Source of the DNA: Corynebacterium humireducens NBRC 106098 = DSM 45392
GTDB lineage: Bacteria; Actinomycetota; Actinomycetes; Mycobacteriales; Mycobacteriaceae
Direction of reading: 5' to 3'
Assembly: GCF_000819445.1 (NCBI RefSeq)
Contig: NZ_CP005286.1
Location: 1,736,001 to 1,800,000, forward strand
DNA: 64,000 bases
Each line of letters opens with the position of its first letter. Position 1 is the first letter of the stretch. Made by a program: the position numbers and the translations under genes. Positions 1 through 14,118 of this stretch are shown one piece after another. Below the pieces are notes generated by a model. The model had not been told where the DNA came from. It searched no databases and was given only the letters and a program-made list of their open reading frames with translations.

Positions 1-509
1 CCGACGCCGAGCTCCTCTCCCTTCCGTGCCCACTCGATGGCGTCGAGGCCGGCGGACCGCGTGCCACCGTGGGTGGTCACCTCGAAGCCGGAGGGCTGGT
101 CGGTGGTGCGGCGGGCGTCGACGGACAGCACGATGCACTGGGAGCCGAACCGGTCCGCCAGCTCACGGAGCAGCTCGGGGCGGGCGATGGCGGAGGTGTT
201 GACGGAGACCTTGTCCGCGCCGGCACGCAGCAGCTGGTCGACGTCCTCGACGGAGCGGACGCCGCCGCCGACGGTCAGCGGGATGAAGACCTGCTCGGCG
301 GTCCTCCTGACCACCTCGAGCATGGTGCCGCGGCCGTCCTTCGAGGCGGAGACGTCGAGGAAGGTGAGTTCGTCGGCGCCCTCCTCGTTGTAGCGGGCGG
401 CCAGCTCGACGGGGTCACCGGCGTCGCGGAGGTTCTCGAAGTTGACGCCCTTGACCACGCGACCATTGTCGACGTCCAGGCAGGGGATGACGCGGATGGC
501 GACGGCCAT
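1..509 (-). CDS. hisF: Imidazole glycerol phosphate synthase subunit HisF (C-terminus cut by window edge)
   Basis: HisF is the cyclase half of the HisFH complex. It uses ammonia from HisH to make imidazole glycerol phosphate and AICAR in histidine biosynthesis. The visible 169 residues start [21 protein letters not shown], the standard HisF N-terminus with the first catalytic Asp in CLDVD. They continue through the phosphate-binding [12 protein letters not shown] loop and the KVSVNTSA strand. The stop codon lies before base 1, so about a third of the protein is missing only because of the window boundary. It is the last visible gene of the his operon, 18 bp after impA. Identification is firm. 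Confidence 0.97.
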   Translation of the reverse strand, partial: MAVAIRVIPCLDVDNGRVVKGVNFENLRDAGDPVELAARYNEEGADELTFLDVSASKDGRGTMLEVVRRTAEQVFIPLTVGGGVRSVEDVDQLLRAGADKVSVNTSAIARPELLRELADRFGSQCIVLSVDARRTTDQPSGFEVTTHGGTRSAGLDAIEWARKGEELGV

Positions 510-527
510 GAATCCGCCCCTTTCAGT

Positions 528-1316
528 TCATGAGTTCAGGATCCCGTCCATCGTACTCATGATGGCCTGGTGCGCCCGCGCGGTACCCGCCACAACGCCG
601 ATCGACCGCGGGGTCCATTCGTTGCCCTCGATGTCGGTGACCACTCCCCCGTTGGCCCGCACCAGCATGACGCCCGCCGCGTTGTCCCACACGTGCGGGG
701 AGAAGCTCACGGCCCCGCCGAAGATGCCCTGCGCGGTGAAAGCCAGGTCGACGCCGACCGAACCGGTGATCCGGGGGCGCAGGTACGTCGCCGACAGCTC
801 CGCCAGCAGTCCCTGCCGCAGCAGCGAGGGGAACTGCGAACGCACCTGGGAGGCCACCGAGGAGAACCCCACCTGGGCGACGAGCTGGTTCGCCTCCGTC
901 AGCGGGGTGATCGGCTGTCCGTTGAGGCGGACGGGTCCCCCCTCGTAGGCGGTGAGCCGCCGGCCGAGCAGCGGCATGGCGGTGATCGCGACGACGGGCT
1001 GGTCCTCGACGAGCAGGCTGATGAGGATCGCGCACATCGGGTTGCCCGCCGCGAAGTTGGCCGTGCCGTCGACGGGGTCGACGACCCACACGGCGTCGTG
1101 GCTGTAGCAGCCGCCGGCCTCCTCCCCGAGCACGGGGATGCCGGTGAACTGGGTGAGGGTCTGCCGCAGGTAGGCCTCGATCGCGAGGTCCACCTCGGTG
1201 GCGAAGTCGCCCGGGCTCTTCATCGCGGCCGGGTCGGAGCCGACCCCGGCGAGGAACATCCTCTCCGCGTCGTCGCACACCGCCTCCGCGACGGCGAGCA
1301 GTTCCCGGGCGTCCAT
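528..1316 (-). CDS. impA: Inositol monophosphatase family protein (ImpA-like)
   Basis: This 262-residue protein belongs to the Mg2+-dependent inositol monophosphatase/FIG superfamily. The signature DPVDGTANFAAGNP carries the metal-binding Asp residues, GEEAGG precedes it, and a C-terminal WDNAAGVMLVRANGG motif is present. The start ATG lies 4 bp after the hisA stop, so the genes are co-transcribed. In C. glutamicum the same position holds impA, while the main histidinol-phosphate phosphatase HisN is encoded elsewhere. A histidinol-phosphate or inositol-phosphate phosphatase role is therefore likely, but the substrate is inferred. Confidence 0.9.
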   Translation of the reverse strand: MDARELLAVAEAVCDDAERMFLAGVGSDPAAMKSPGDFATEVDLAIEAYLRQTLTQFTGIPVLGEEAGGCYSHDAVWVVDPVDGTANFAAGNPMCAILISLLVEDQPVVAITAMPLLGRRLTAYEGGPVRLNGQPITPLTEANQLVAQVGFSSVASQVRSQFPSLLRQGLLAELSATYLRPRITGSVGVDLAFTAQGIFGGAVSFSPHVWDNAAGVMLVRANGGVVTDIEGNEWTPRSIGVVAGTARAHQAIMSTMDGILNS

Positions 1317-1320
1317 GTCC

Positions 1321-2061
1321 CTAGAGCTTCTCGACGGCCGCGAGCGCCTCGCGCAGCGTGAAGCGCTTCTCGTACAGCGCCTTGCCGATGATGGCGGAGT
1401 CGATGCCCTCGTCGGTGTAGCGGGCGAGCTCGATGACGTCGTCGAGGACGGAGATGCCGCCGGAGGCGACGATCTTCGCGTCGGTGGCGGCAGCCACCTC
1501 ACGCAGGAGCTGGACGTTCGGGCCCGCGAGGGTGCCGTCCTTGGACACGTCGGTGACCACGAAGCGGGTGCAGCCGGCGGCGTCGAGACGCTCGAGGACC
1601 TCCCACAGGTCACCGCCGTCGGAGACCCAGCCGTTGCCGCGGGTGCGCCACTCGCCGTCGATCTCGCGGACGGCGATGTCGACGGCGACCTTCTCCCCGT
1701 AGGAGCGGAGGACCTCGGCGATCCACTCCGGCTTCTCCAGCGCGGCGGTGCCGATGTTGACGCGCGTGGCGCCGGTGGCCAGGGCCCGCTCGAGGGAGGC
1801 GTCGTCGCGGATGCCGCCGGTCAGCTCCACCTTGATGTCGAGCTGACGGGTGATCTCCGCCATGAGCTCGTGGTTGGAGCCGCGGCCGAAGGCGGCGTCG
1901 AGGTCGACGAAGTGCAGCCACTCCGCGCCCTGGGCCTGCCACTCGAGGGCCGCCTCCAGCGGGGAACCGTAGGACTTCTCGGTGCCTGCCTCACCCTGAT
2001 CGAGGCGGACGGCGTGGCCGTCGACGACGTCGACGGCGGGAAGAAGGGTGAAATCGCTCAT
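1321..2061 (-). CDS. hisA: Phosphoribosyl isomerase A (HisA/PriA)
   Basis: HisA isomerises ProFAR to PRFAR, the fourth step of histidine synthesis, in a TIM barrel. The 246 residues open with [15 protein letters not shown], containing the catalytic N-terminal Asp. They include ELTGGIRDD and, in the second half, [12 protein letters not shown] with the second catalytic Asp and ASGGIS for phosphate binding. The ATG at 2061 is preferred over a TTG 9 bp upstream because AGGA sits 9 nt before the ATG. In actinobacteria lacking trpF the enzyme (PriA) also serves tryptophan synthesis; whether that applies here cannot be seen. Confidence 0.96.
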   Translation of the reverse strand: MSDFTLLPAVDVVDGHAVRLDQGEAGTEKSYGSPLEAALEWQAQGAEWLHFVDLDAAFGRGSNHELMAEITRQLDIKVELTGGIRDDASLERALATGATRVNIGTAALEKPEWIAEVLRSYGEKVAVDIAVREIDGEWRTRGNGWVSDGGDLWEVLERLDAAGCTRFVVTDVSKDGTLAGPNVQLLREVAAATDAKIVASGGISVLDDVIELARYTDEGIDSAIIGKALYEKRFTLREALAAVEKL

Positions 2062-2082
2062 GGTTGCCAATCCTATCGGGAA

Positions 2083-2718
2083 TCAGAGGGTCTCAAGCCA
2101 GTTGGCCAGCAGCTGCAGCCCGACGTCGCCGGACTTCTCGGGGTGGAACTGGGTGGCCCACAGCGGGCCGTTCTCCACGGCGGCGACGAAACGGTCGTCC
2201 TCGTGCTCCGCCCAGGCGACGGCCGGCGGGGTGGTCAGGTCATCGGTCTCCAGGGTCCAGTCGCGGACGCCGTAGGAGTGGACGAAGTAGAAGCGCTCCT
2301 CGTCGGAGAGCTGCGCGAACATCTGCGAGCCGGGGGCACGGGAGACGGTGTTCCAGCCCATGTGCGGGAGGATCTGCGCGTGCAGACGCTCGACCACGCC
2401 GGGCCACTCCCCCGCGCCGCTGGTCCGGACGCCGTGTTCGTGGCCCTCGTCGAAGAGGATCTGCATGCCGACGCAGATGCCCAGCACCGGGCGGCCACCG
2501 GCCAGGCGCTGGCCGATGATGCGGGGGCCGTGGACGGCGTTGAGTCCGGCCATGCAGGCGGCGAAGGCGCCGACGCCGGGGACGAGCAGTCCGTCCGCCC
2601 CGGTAGCGACGGTGGGGTCAGAGGTGACTGTCACATCGGCACCGACCTTCTCCAGTGCCCGGTGGGCGGAGCGGAGGTTGCCGGAGCCGTAGTCGAGGAG
2701 GGCGACGGTTTTTGCCAT
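2083..2718 (-). CDS. hisH: Imidazole glycerol phosphate synthase subunit HisH
   Basis: HisH is the class I glutamine amidotransferase that feeds ammonia to HisF. The 211-residue protein starts [13 protein letters not shown]. The nucleophile is in [16 protein letters not shown], and the His/Glu of the triad are in QFHPEKSGD near the C-terminus. hisA follows after a 21-bp gap, consistent with one operon. A TACACT element ends 7 nt before the ATG, so an internal, probably leaderless promoter may let hisH-hisA-impA-hisF be transcribed separately from hisDCB. Confidence 0.97.
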   Translation of the reverse strand: MAKTVALLDYGSGNLRSAHRALEKVGADVTVTSDPTVATGADGLLVPGVGAFAACMAGLNAVHGPRIIGQRLAGGRPVLGICVGMQILFDEGHEHGVRTSGAGEWPGVVERLHAQILPHMGWNTVSRAPGSQMFAQLSDEERFYFVHSYGVRDWTLETDDLTTPPAVAWAEHEDDRFVAAVENGPLWATQFHPEKSGDVGLQLLANWLETL

Positions 2719-2725
2719 GGCCGTG

Positions 2726-2731
2726 AGTGTA
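2726..2731 (-). promoter_or_regulatory. Candidate leaderless -10 element of hisH
   Basis: TACACT on the minus strand ends 7 nt upstream of the hisH ATG, placing transcription start at or next to the start codon. Identical hexamers stand in the same position before ilvA and dnaE1 in this window. Confidence 0.55.
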
Positions 2732-2766
2732 GTCGGTGGGTCCCCCTGCCCTGTCAGCCTGCCCCG

Positions 2767-4050
2767 CTACCGCCGCCGCGGACGACGGGGCACCGGGATC
2801 TGGCGCAGGCGGGTGCGGATGTTGTCGTGGTCGGTGACCCGGTGGGCACCCAGGTAGCGGTCGGCGAGGGTGGCCAGGATGCCCAGCGCGACCAGTCCCG
2901 CCGCCACCGCATACGCCCCGGAGTAGGCCGCCCGGGCCGCGACGAAGCCGAGGACCACGGAACCGATGCCCGTGCCGGCGTCGTAGGACATGTTCCACAC
3001 CGCGGAGGCCTCGGAGACCTTGGTGCGGGGCAGTCGCTGGAACATCTCCAGCAGGGCCTCGTTCTGCACCATGCCGAAGCCGCCGCCGAAGAGCACGCCC
3101 GCGAGCACGAGCCACCACACGGACCAGCCGTTGGCGATGACCAGCGCCATGAGCGCGACACCCGCGAAGCCCATCGCCTGGCCGGGGAGCATGGTCACCC
3201 CGGCATGCCCCGCCCGGTCAGCGACCACCCCGGAGAAGTAGCGCAGCACCATCGCCGCGCCGCCGATGATGGAGAGCATGAAACCGCCGATGACGGCCCC
3301 GGTGACCGGGTCGAGGTCCTGCACCGCCGCCGGCAGGAAGGAGGAGACGGCACCGAAGCTCATGGCCAGGGTGTTGACGGCCACCGCGGGCACGGCAACG
3401 AGCTTCCACATGGACACGTCGCCGCCGGGTGCGTCCTTCGGGCGGCGCTGGGCGCGGATACGTGGGATCCGCAGACACATGACCGCGGCGACGAGTGCCA
3501 CGACCGCGGCGGTGACGTACACCGTCGGGTAGCCGAACTCCCCCGCCAGCCACAGGCCCGTGGGCAGCCCGATCATCTGGGCCACGCCGAGGAACACGCC
3601 GAGCATGCCGGAGGCCTTGCCCAGGAAACGGGCGGGCACGATCTCGGCGATCAGCGCGGACTCCGCCACCGTCAGGGCGCCGAAGCCGACGCCGCGCAGG
3701 GCGGAGAAGAGCAGGAGGATCCAGGCGTCCGTGCCCAGCAGGTGGCCGAGTGCGGGCACACCGAGCATGAACGCCGCGGCGACCATCACCGGGTTGTACC
3801 CGATGCTCCGCAGCATCATGGGTGTGAAGATCTGGGTGGCCACCGTGGCGGCCATGAACACGCCGGTGGTGGCGCCGGCGAGGGTGGCGGAGTGGCCGTG
3901 GTCGAGCGCGGCCAGCGGGATCACCGGCAGCAGCAGCGACCAGGCCCCGAACGCGGCGAAGACCGCGACGAAGGTGGGTATGAAGCCGGGGGCCTTCCAC
4001 ATGCTGTCGAGGTTCTCGATCTCCGCACGCGTCAGTCCCGCCTGTGCCAC
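2767..4050 (-). CDS. Major facilitator superfamily transporter inside the his operon
   Basis: The 427-residue protein shows the hydrophobicity pattern of a 12-helix MFS permease. Long apolar segments occur throughout, for example around TFVAVFAAFGAWSLLLPVIP near residue 30 and AGVLFGGGFGMVQNEALLEM in the second half. A cytoplasmic loop rich in Arg/Pro (RIRAQRRPKDAPGGD) lies near the middle. Its GTG start directly abuts the stop of the 68-residue gene upstream, and hisH follows 48 bp later. The location suggests a link to histidine or a related metabolite, but the substrate and direction of transport cannot be read from the sequence. Confidence 0.88.
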   Translation of the reverse strand: MAQAGLTRAEIENLDSMWKAPGFIPTFVAVFAAFGAWSLLLPVIPLAALDHGHSATLAGATTGVFMAATVATQIFTPMMLRSIGYNPVMVAAAFMLGVPALGHLLGTDAWILLLFSALRGVGFGALTVAESALIAEIVPARFLGKASGMLGVFLGVAQMIGLPTGLWLAGEFGYPTVYVTAAVVALVAAVMCLRIPRIRAQRRPKDAPGGDVSMWKLVAVPAVAVNTLAMSFGAVSSFLPAAVQDLDPVTGAVIGGFMLSIIGGAAMVLRYFSGVVADRAGHAGVTMLPGQAMGFAGVALMALVIANGWSVWWLVLAGVLFGGGFGMVQNEALLEMFQRLPRTKVSEASAVWNMSYDAGTGIGSVVLGFVAARAAYSGAYAVAAGLVALGILATLADRYLGAHRVTDHDNIRTRLRQIPVPRRPRRR

Positions 4051-4257
4051 TTAGCCCATCGCTCCCATCATCCAGAACACGGCACCCGCCAACGACACGA
4101 TGGCGCACAGTGCCAGGAATATCGCCAGTCCCCTGTTCTCCGCCTGGTGCGCGGACCAGGTGCCGCCGACCAGGAGACCGGCGACGATGAACATCAGGTA
4201 CACGAGCCAGAGACTGTCGTCCTGGCTCTCCTGTGCCACCGTAGCAATGGAGAGCAC
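4051..4257 (-). CDS. Small two-helix membrane protein in the his operon
   Basis: This 68-residue protein has two predicted transmembrane helices, LWLVYLMFIVAGLLVGGTW (about residues 17-35) and LAIFLALCAIVSLAGAVFWM (about 44-63), joined by a short loop SAHQAENRG. It lies 3 bp after hisB, and its stop codon abuts the start of the MFS gene, so it is translated within the operon. Related corynebacteria carry a small membrane gene here. Function is unknown. It could be an accessory subunit of the adjacent transporter, but that is only inferred from position. Confidence 0.8.
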   Translation of the reverse strand: MLSIATVAQESQDDSLWLVYLMFIVAGLLVGGTWSAHQAENRGLAIFLALCAIVSLAGAVFWMMGAMG

Positions 4258-4260
4258 TTT

Positions 4261-7276
<3,016 letters not shown>

Positions 7277-7400
7277 CGTGAAGGTTCTCCTCGAACTGCC
7301 AGGATGAAAGCGGATGGGCCAGAGTCTATGTTGCCTTATTGTAGGGGTCAGGGGCCTACCACCCGAGCACGGCCCGGAGAATGCAGGAGGTGTCAGCCCG

Positions 7401-8483
7401 ATGGTCACGCTGACCGAGGTCTACGTCGCTGCCGAGTCCTTCGGTTTCCACGCCTACGTGGGGGCCGACCGGCTGGTGTTCCCCTGGCACGACCACATCG
7501 TCACCGCCTACCTCGACGAACGCAGCCCCGGCGCGCTGGTCTTCGACATGGACCTGCGCAACACGACCGGCATGGAGCAGACCGGCGCCCTCGCCCGGAC
7601 CATCACCGCCTGGAACCATGAGCGCCTCGGCCCGACGCTGTCGCTGCGGGTCGGGGACGACACGGCGGTGAGCCTGCACTCCCGCTCCAGCATCCTCGTC
7701 GGCACCGGGATCACGGACGCGCAGCTGGCGGACTTCGTGCGCCTGTCGATGGAGACCGCCCGCCTGGCCGTCGACCACCTAATCGAGGACTTCCCCGAGC
7801 TGGCCATGCCCGACTCGGAGGACACCGCCGCGCAGCGCCGCAAGCAGGACACCGCCGCCCTCAACGGTCCCCTCCCCCGAGACCGCCACGTCAGCGTCAA
7901 TGAACTTGACGACGACACCGTGCGCCTCCGCGACCTGGATCACCGCCGCAGCCGCGAGGACATCGACCCCGGCGACGAACCCGACCCCGACGAGGAGTAC
8001 TCCGCCAGCATGAGCACCGACCACGAGTGGGACCCGGGCGAGGACCACGACGACCCCACGGAGGTCACCCTCGACCGGGTGCGGGAGGCGCTGGGGAATC
8101 TCGGCATCGAGAAGACCCACGGCGACGAGGACGTCATCATCGCCTGGATCAACGACGTGCTCTTCGGCTTCTTCCTGGACAACGGGCCCAGCTACCTCAT
8201 CAAGGGGCACTGGGACCCGGGCCTCGACCCGGACTCGGACTTCCTGCGCATGTTCCTGCTGTGCAACGACTGGAACGAGGCGTCGATCACGACGAAGGCC
8301 TTCTGCCATGAGGACGCCGACGGCCTGCAGGTCCGCGTGGAGTTCACCGCCCCCGTCCGGGAGGGCATGACGGAGCTCCAGCTCGAGCACAACACGGCGG
8401 TGGCCATCAACCAGGTGCTGCACGCCATCGACGAGATCAGCACCGACGCCACGGGCGAGTCTGCCGTGGCTTGGCCAAACTAG
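7401..8483 (+). CDS. YbjN-domain protein, apparently two copies joined by an acidic linker
   Basis: The 360-residue soluble protein looks like two YbjN-type (type III secretion chaperone-like fold) domains. The first spans about residues 1-130 ([19 protein letters not shown]...[13 protein letters not shown]) and the second about 220-355 ([19 protein letters not shown]...[15 protein letters not shown]). Between them lies a highly acidic, probably disordered linker (about 150-215, rich in Asp/Glu). The ATG at 7401 follows AGGAGG by 10 nt. It is divergent from hisD and convergent with nadC. The molecular role of actinobacterial YbjN-like proteins is unknown. The domain call is by recalled similarity. 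Confidence 0.75.
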   Translation: MVTLTEVYVAAESFGFHAYVGADRLVFPWHDHIVTAYLDERSPGALVFDMDLRNTTGMEQTGALARTITAWNHERLGPTLSLRVGDDTAVSLHSRSSILVGTGITDAQLADFVRLSMETARLAVDHLIEDFPELAMPDSEDTAAQRRKQDTAALNGPLPRDRHVSVNELDDDTVRLRDLDHRRSREDIDPGDEPDPDEEYSASMSTDHEWDPGEDHDDPTEVTLDRVREALGNLGIEKTHGDEDVIIAWINDVLFGFFLDNGPSYLIKGHWDPGLDPDSDFLRMFLLCNDWNEASITTKAFCHEDADGLQVRVEFTAPVREGMTELQLEHNTAVAINQVLHAIDEISTDATGESAVAWPN

Positions 8484-8497
8484 CCGAACTAGCCGGA

Positions 8498-9376
8498 CTA
8501 GAAGTCCAGCCCCAGGTCGAGGGCCGGCGCGGAGTGGGTCAGGGACCCGACCGCGAGGTAGTCGACGCCGGTGCGGGCGTAGTCGGCCGCGACGTCGAGG
8601 GTGAGTCCGCCGGAGGCCTCGAGGAGGGTGCCGGGCGAGACGGCGTCGCGACGCTGCACCGCCATCTGCACCATCCACGGCTCGAAGTTGTCCAGCAGGA
8701 TCTCGTCCGGCTGCTCCGGCAGCAGCTCGTCGAGCTGCTCCAGGGTGTCGACCTCGATCTCGCACCACTTGTCCGGGAACTGCTCACGCACGGCCAGGAA
8801 GGCCGGGAGCACTCCCCCGGCGGCGACGACGTGGTTGTCCTTGATGAGCGCCCGGTCGCCGAGCCCCAGGCGGTGGTTGACTCCCCCGCCGGTGGTCACC
8901 GCGTACTTCTGCAGCAGACGCAGACCGGGCAGGGTCTTGCGGGAGTCGCGGATCTGCGCGCCGGTGCCCTCGACCGCGTCGACCCAGCGGGCGGTCGCCG
9001 AGGCGATGCCGGAGAGGTGGGTGAGCAGGTTGAGCAGGGTACGTTCCGCGGTGAGCAGGTCCCGGGTGCCGGCCTCGATGCGGGCGACGACGTCCCCCGG
9101 TCCGACGCGGGTGCCGTCCGGGGTGACCTCCTCGACGCGGAACTCGGAGGTGGCCACCTGGCGCAGCACCCGGTCCACCACGAAGAGTCCGGCGATGGTG
9201 CCCGACTGGCGGGACACGATCCGCGCCTCGGAGCGGTGTCCGGAGGGCACGGTGGCCCGGCTCGTGATGTCGGGACCGTAGGTGAGGTCCTCGTCGAGGG
9301 CGGTGGCGATGAGGCGGTCCACGGCCTCCGGGTCGATCTCGACGGTCGGGAAGGCGGGGGTGTCAGGCGGCGTCAT
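8498..9376 (-). CDS. nadC: Nicotinate-nucleotide pyrophosphorylase (quinolinate phosphoribosyltransferase)
   Basis: NadC joins quinolinate and PRPP to make nicotinate mononucleotide in de novo NAD synthesis. The 292-residue protein shows ALDEDLTYGPDITS, ERTLLNLLTHLSGIAS, the PRPP/quinolinate-binding DSRKTLPGLR, KYAVTTGGGVNHR and IKDNHV, and the C-terminal EASGGLTLD and DYLAVGSLTHS. It begins 5 bp after a small membrane gene on the same strand, so it may be read from the same transcript. No nadA or nadB is visible in the window. The downstream convergent gap to the YbjN gene is only 14 bp and has no strong terminator. Confidence 0.96.
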   Translation of the reverse strand: MTPPDTPAFPTVEIDPEAVDRLIATALDEDLTYGPDITSRATVPSGHRSEARIVSRQSGTIAGLFVVDRVLRQVATSEFRVEEVTPDGTRVGPGDVVARIEAGTRDLLTAERTLLNLLTHLSGIASATARWVDAVEGTGAQIRDSRKTLPGLRLLQKYAVTTGGGVNHRLGLGDRALIKDNHVVAAGGVLPAFLAVREQFPDKWCEIEVDTLEQLDELLPEQPDEILLDNFEPWMVQMAVQRRDAVSPGTLLEASGGLTLDVAADYARTGVDYLAVGSLTHSAPALDLGLDF

Positions 9377-9381
9377 GTCTC

Positions 9382-9897
9382 TCACTGTATCGGGAGGGTC
9401 GGGGCGTCCGTCTCGGGGGTCACGAGGGCGGAGCACCAGTAGGCGAGGGCGGCGAGGAAGGGGGCGACGAGCCAGCCGACGCCCGGGTCCAGGCCCGGGA
9501 CCATGCTCACGCGGTCCCCGGGGGACAGCAGGTCGGGGTCTCCGATGTCGTGGAGCAGGCCGGAGGTCACCGTCCCCACCGCCAGGAAGGAGAAGGCGGA
9601 GAGCGCCGCGACCCCCATGAGCCACCAGAGCATCGCCGGACCGCGGGTGGCCGGGGACAGGACGTAGGTGCTCAGGGAGATGAGCGTCGCCAGGAGTCCG
9701 GTGGCGGCGACGAAGCTGCCGAAGGAGACGAACTCGACGTTGCCGGCGGCGGCGTCGATGATCACCTGCCCGCCCTCGCCGAGAGTGCCGGAGTACGCGG
9801 GACGGAGCAGACCCCAGAGGGCGCCGACCACGGAGTGGATGAGGAGGGACACCGCCGCGACCCCGGCGGCGGTGCCCACCGTGCGTGGGATCCTCAC
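9382..9897 (-). CDS. Four-helix integral membrane protein of unknown function
   Basis: This 171-residue protein starts with GTG two bases after the stop of the upstream lipoprotein gene, so the two are coupled. Apolar stretches suggest four transmembrane helices: AAGVAAVSLLIHSVVGALWG (about 10-29), FGSFVAATGLLATLISLSTYV (about 55-75), MLWWLMGVAALSAFSFLAVG (about 86-105) and GWLVAPFLAALAYWCSALV near the C-terminus. I do not recognise a family. It precedes nadC by 5 bp on the same strand, but nothing in the sequence points to NAD metabolism. Confidence 0.75.
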   Translation of the reverse strand: MRIPRTVGTAAGVAAVSLLIHSVVGALWGLLRPAYSGTLGEGGQVIIDAAAGNVEFVSFGSFVAATGLLATLISLSTYVLSPATRGPAMLWWLMGVAALSAFSFLAVGTVTSGLLHDIGDPDLLSPGDRVSMVPGLDPGVGWLVAPFLAALAYWCSALVTPETDAPTLPIQ

Positions 9898-9899
9898 CG

Positions 9900-10529
9900 T
9901 TAGTTGCAGAACTTCCAGCGGCCGTCCTCGTGCAGGTAACGCTGGGTGCGGGTCTCCGACTGGCCGGCGGAGACCGCGGTGACCACCGCGGAGGCGTGGT
10001 TGCCCTCGACGCGGATGTCCTCCACGGAGGCGATGTGGGGCTGCGCTGCGGCGTAGACGTCCCACTGGTGCAGCGGCTGGTCGGGGATGCCGGCCAGGTC
10101 CATGGACTGCGGGACGGCCTCGTTGCAGGTGTTCTCCGGGACGTAGAGGAGGAACTGGTGGAACGTCTCGACCTCGTAGATACCCCGGACCAGGCGCTCG
10201 ATCTCGGCGCGGTCGGCCTCGCTGGCGGCGTGACCGGCGGCGACCGGCTCCGGCTCCTCGTAGAGTTCCTCGAGGATCGGGGCGGAGAGCGGATCCTCCA
10301 CCGGCTCCGGCTCCTCGGTGGGTTCCTCGGAGGTCGGCTCCTCGCTGGTGGTCTCCTCCTCCGAGGAGGTGGTCGACGTCGTGGTCTCCGTGGTGCGGGT
10401 GGAGGTCACGGTGTGTGCCGTCGGTACCCCGGTCGCGGTGCTCTCGGCGGTCTCGCCGCCGCCGCACGCCGCCACGAACATGAGGGGGACGGTGAGGGCG
10501 AGCGCCACGGTGGTCTTTTTCACGGTCAC
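9900..10529 (-). CDS. Secreted lipoprotein with Thr/Ser/Glu-rich linker
   Basis: The 209-residue product has a lipoprotein signal peptide (KKTTVALALTVPLMFVAAC) with the lipobox Cys near residue 23. A low-complexity stalk of Thr, Ser and Glu follows (about 30-85), then a folded domain (about 95-209) with two Cys residues and the ending GRWKFCN. The shape resembles small actinobacterial DUF4878/Mce-associated-like lipoproteins, but I cannot name the family. The GTG start at 10529 has AGGAG 9 nt upstream. It is the first gene of a unit leading into the membrane gene and nadC, and is divergent from the TetR gene. Confidence 0.8.
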   Translation of the reverse strand: MTVKKTTVALALTVPLMFVAACGGGETAESTATGVPTAHTVTSTRTTETTTSTTSSEEETTSEEPTSEEPTEEPEPVEDPLSAPILEELYEEPEPVAAGHAASEADRAEIERLVRGIYEVETFHQFLLYVPENTCNEAVPQSMDLAGIPDQPLHQWDVYAAAQPHIASVEDIRVEGNHASAVVTAVSAGQSETRTQRYLHEDGRWKFCN

Positions 10530-10631
10530 TGCTGGGTACTCCTGCCGGAAGGTAACGGGTACGTCGACTGGTCACCCTAGCAACCACTTCACCCCGCGGG
10601 CTGAAAGAACCCTGGGAGTTTCAGTACCGGG

Positions 10632-10637
10632 TAGGCT
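10632..10637 (+). promoter_or_regulatory. Candidate leaderless -10 element of the TetR gene
   Basis: TAGGCT ends 7 nt before the GTG start at 10645, and no clear ribosome site is present. This supports both the GTG start and a leaderless transcript. Confidence 0.5.
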
Positions 10638-10644
10638 CCAGGAT

Positions 10645-11181
10645 GTGCAGCTGACCCGCGAATCCATCGTCACCGCCGCCGTCGCCATCCTGGACACGTA
10701 CGGCCTGGCGGACATGACCATGCGCCGCGTCGCCACGTCCCTCGGGGTCGCCCCGGGCGCACTGTACTGGCACATCGCCAACAAACAGCAGCTCATCGCC
10801 GCGATCGCGGAGGAGATCCTGACGCCCGTGCTCGCCGCCACCGCCCCGCGGACCGCCCCGGAGCTCGCCGGCCTCCTGCGGGAGTCGATGCTCTCGCGTC
10901 GCGACGGCGCGGAGCTCGTCGCCGCCGCCCTCTCGCAGCCGGAGTCGGAGACACGGGAGGTCGTCGAGAAGCAGCTGGCCGCCACCCTGGAGGGGGACGC
11001 GGACCTGCGGCGCGTCGGCGCCGCCTCCCTCCTGCACCTCGTGCTCGGCGCCACCGCCCTGGAGCAGGCGCGGGCGCAGCATGCGGCGGACACGGGCGTC
11101 GAGAAGCCGCGGGACGCCTCCGGGGACTTCCACCGGGGAGTGGAACTGATGCTCGCAGGGCTCGACACGGCCCGCGCGTGA
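10645..11181 (+). CDS. TetR-family transcriptional regulator
   Basis: The 178-residue protein has an N-terminal helix-turn-helix of the TetR type. LTRESIVTAAVAILDTYGLADMT is followed by MRRVATSLGVAPGALYWHIANKQQL, where the recognition helix is GALYWHI, across about residues 2-50. The C-terminal ligand-binding half is helical and Ala/Leu/Glu-rich. The start was set at GTG 10645 because translation further upstream has no N-terminal HTH context and the -10 element lies just before it. It is divergent from the lipoprotein operon and 39 bp ahead of glgX. It could control either, but no operator was recognised. Confidence 0.9.
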   Translation: MQLTRESIVTAAVAILDTYGLADMTMRRVATSLGVAPGALYWHIANKQQLIAAIAEEILTPVLAATAPRTAPELAGLLRESMLSRRDGAELVAAALSQPESETREVVEKQLAATLEGDADLRRVGAASLLHLVLGATALEQARAQHAADTGVEKPRDASGDFHRGVELMLAGLDTARA

Positions 11182-11206
11182 ACAGGTGGAGCGCGGTGCT
11201 CTCCAT

Positions 11207-11212
11207 TATGAT
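11207..11212 (+). promoter_or_regulatory. Candidate leaderless -10 element of glgX
   Basis: TATGAT, near consensus, ends 8 nt before the glgX ATG. There is no ribosome-binding sequence between them, so a leaderless glgX transcript is likely. Confidence 0.6.
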
Positions 11213-11220
11213 CTGTCCAC

Positions 11221-13683
<2,463 letters not shown>

Positions 13684-13690
13684 ACCCCGT

Positions 13691-14056
13691 TCAGCGGTGG
13701 TGCTCCTCCACCGTGGCGTAGTTGTCCGCGACCCAGTCGACGAGCGCCTGCGCCACGGGCAGGAGGCTCCGCCCCAGGTCGGTGAGCTCGTACTCGACCC
13801 GCGGCGGGATCTCCTCGTAGGCCCAGCGTTCGATGAGGCCGTCAGCGGTCATGGTGCGCAGTCGCTGGGTGAGCATCTTCTGGGAGATGCCGTCGACGAT
13901 CTCCTCGATGCGTCCGTAACGCAGGGGGCGCTGCTCCAGCGCGAGGATGATGAGGATCGTCCACTTGTCCCCCACCGAATTGAGCAGGCCGCGGCTGGGA
14001 CAGGTCCGGTCGAAGGGGTCGTACCGGCGCGCCCACGAACGCTGGCGGCTGCTCAT
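13691..14056 (-). CDS. HxlR-family transcriptional regulator
   Basis: The 121-residue protein is a MarR/HxlR-type winged helix. It has the typical CPSRGLLNSVGDKWTILIILAL at about residues 19-40, RYGRIEEIVDGISQKMLTQRLR as recognition region, and the wing DGLIERWAYEEIPPRVEYELTDLG. The Cys in DRTCPS near residue 19 is the residue often used for redox or aldehyde sensing in this family. It ends 7 bp from the convergent glgX stop. The ATG has TACGAT 8 nt upstream, supporting a leaderless start. Target genes are not evident; the divergent neighbour is the exonuclease-BRCT gene. Confidence 0.93.
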   Translation of the reverse strand: MSSRQRSWARRYDPFDRTCPSRGLLNSVGDKWTILIILALEQRPLRYGRIEEIVDGISQKMLTQRLRTMTADGLIERWAYEEIPPRVEYELTDLGRSLLPVAQALVDWVADNYATVEEHHR

Positions 14057-14064
14057 ACCCCCTG

Positions 14065-14070
14065 ATCGTA
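14065..14070 (-). promoter_or_regulatory. Candidate leaderless -10 element of the HxlR gene
   Basis: TACGAT on the minus strand ends 8 nt before the ATG at 14056. The divergent gene has its own TAGACT at 14077-14082 on the plus strand, so the two promoters lie back to back within about 20 bp. Confidence 0.5.
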
Positions 14071-14118
14071 GCCGGGTAGACTGGCCTGACCCAGCCCCCG
14101 AAGAAACGGAGTCGACGA

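Noticed and set aside
8477-8506. Three CTAG tetramers and a short GGACT-AGA-AGTCC hairpin between the YbjN gene and nadC
   Set aside because: Two of the CTAGs contain the stop codons, and the stem is only 5 bp. Too weak to call a terminator or repeat element.
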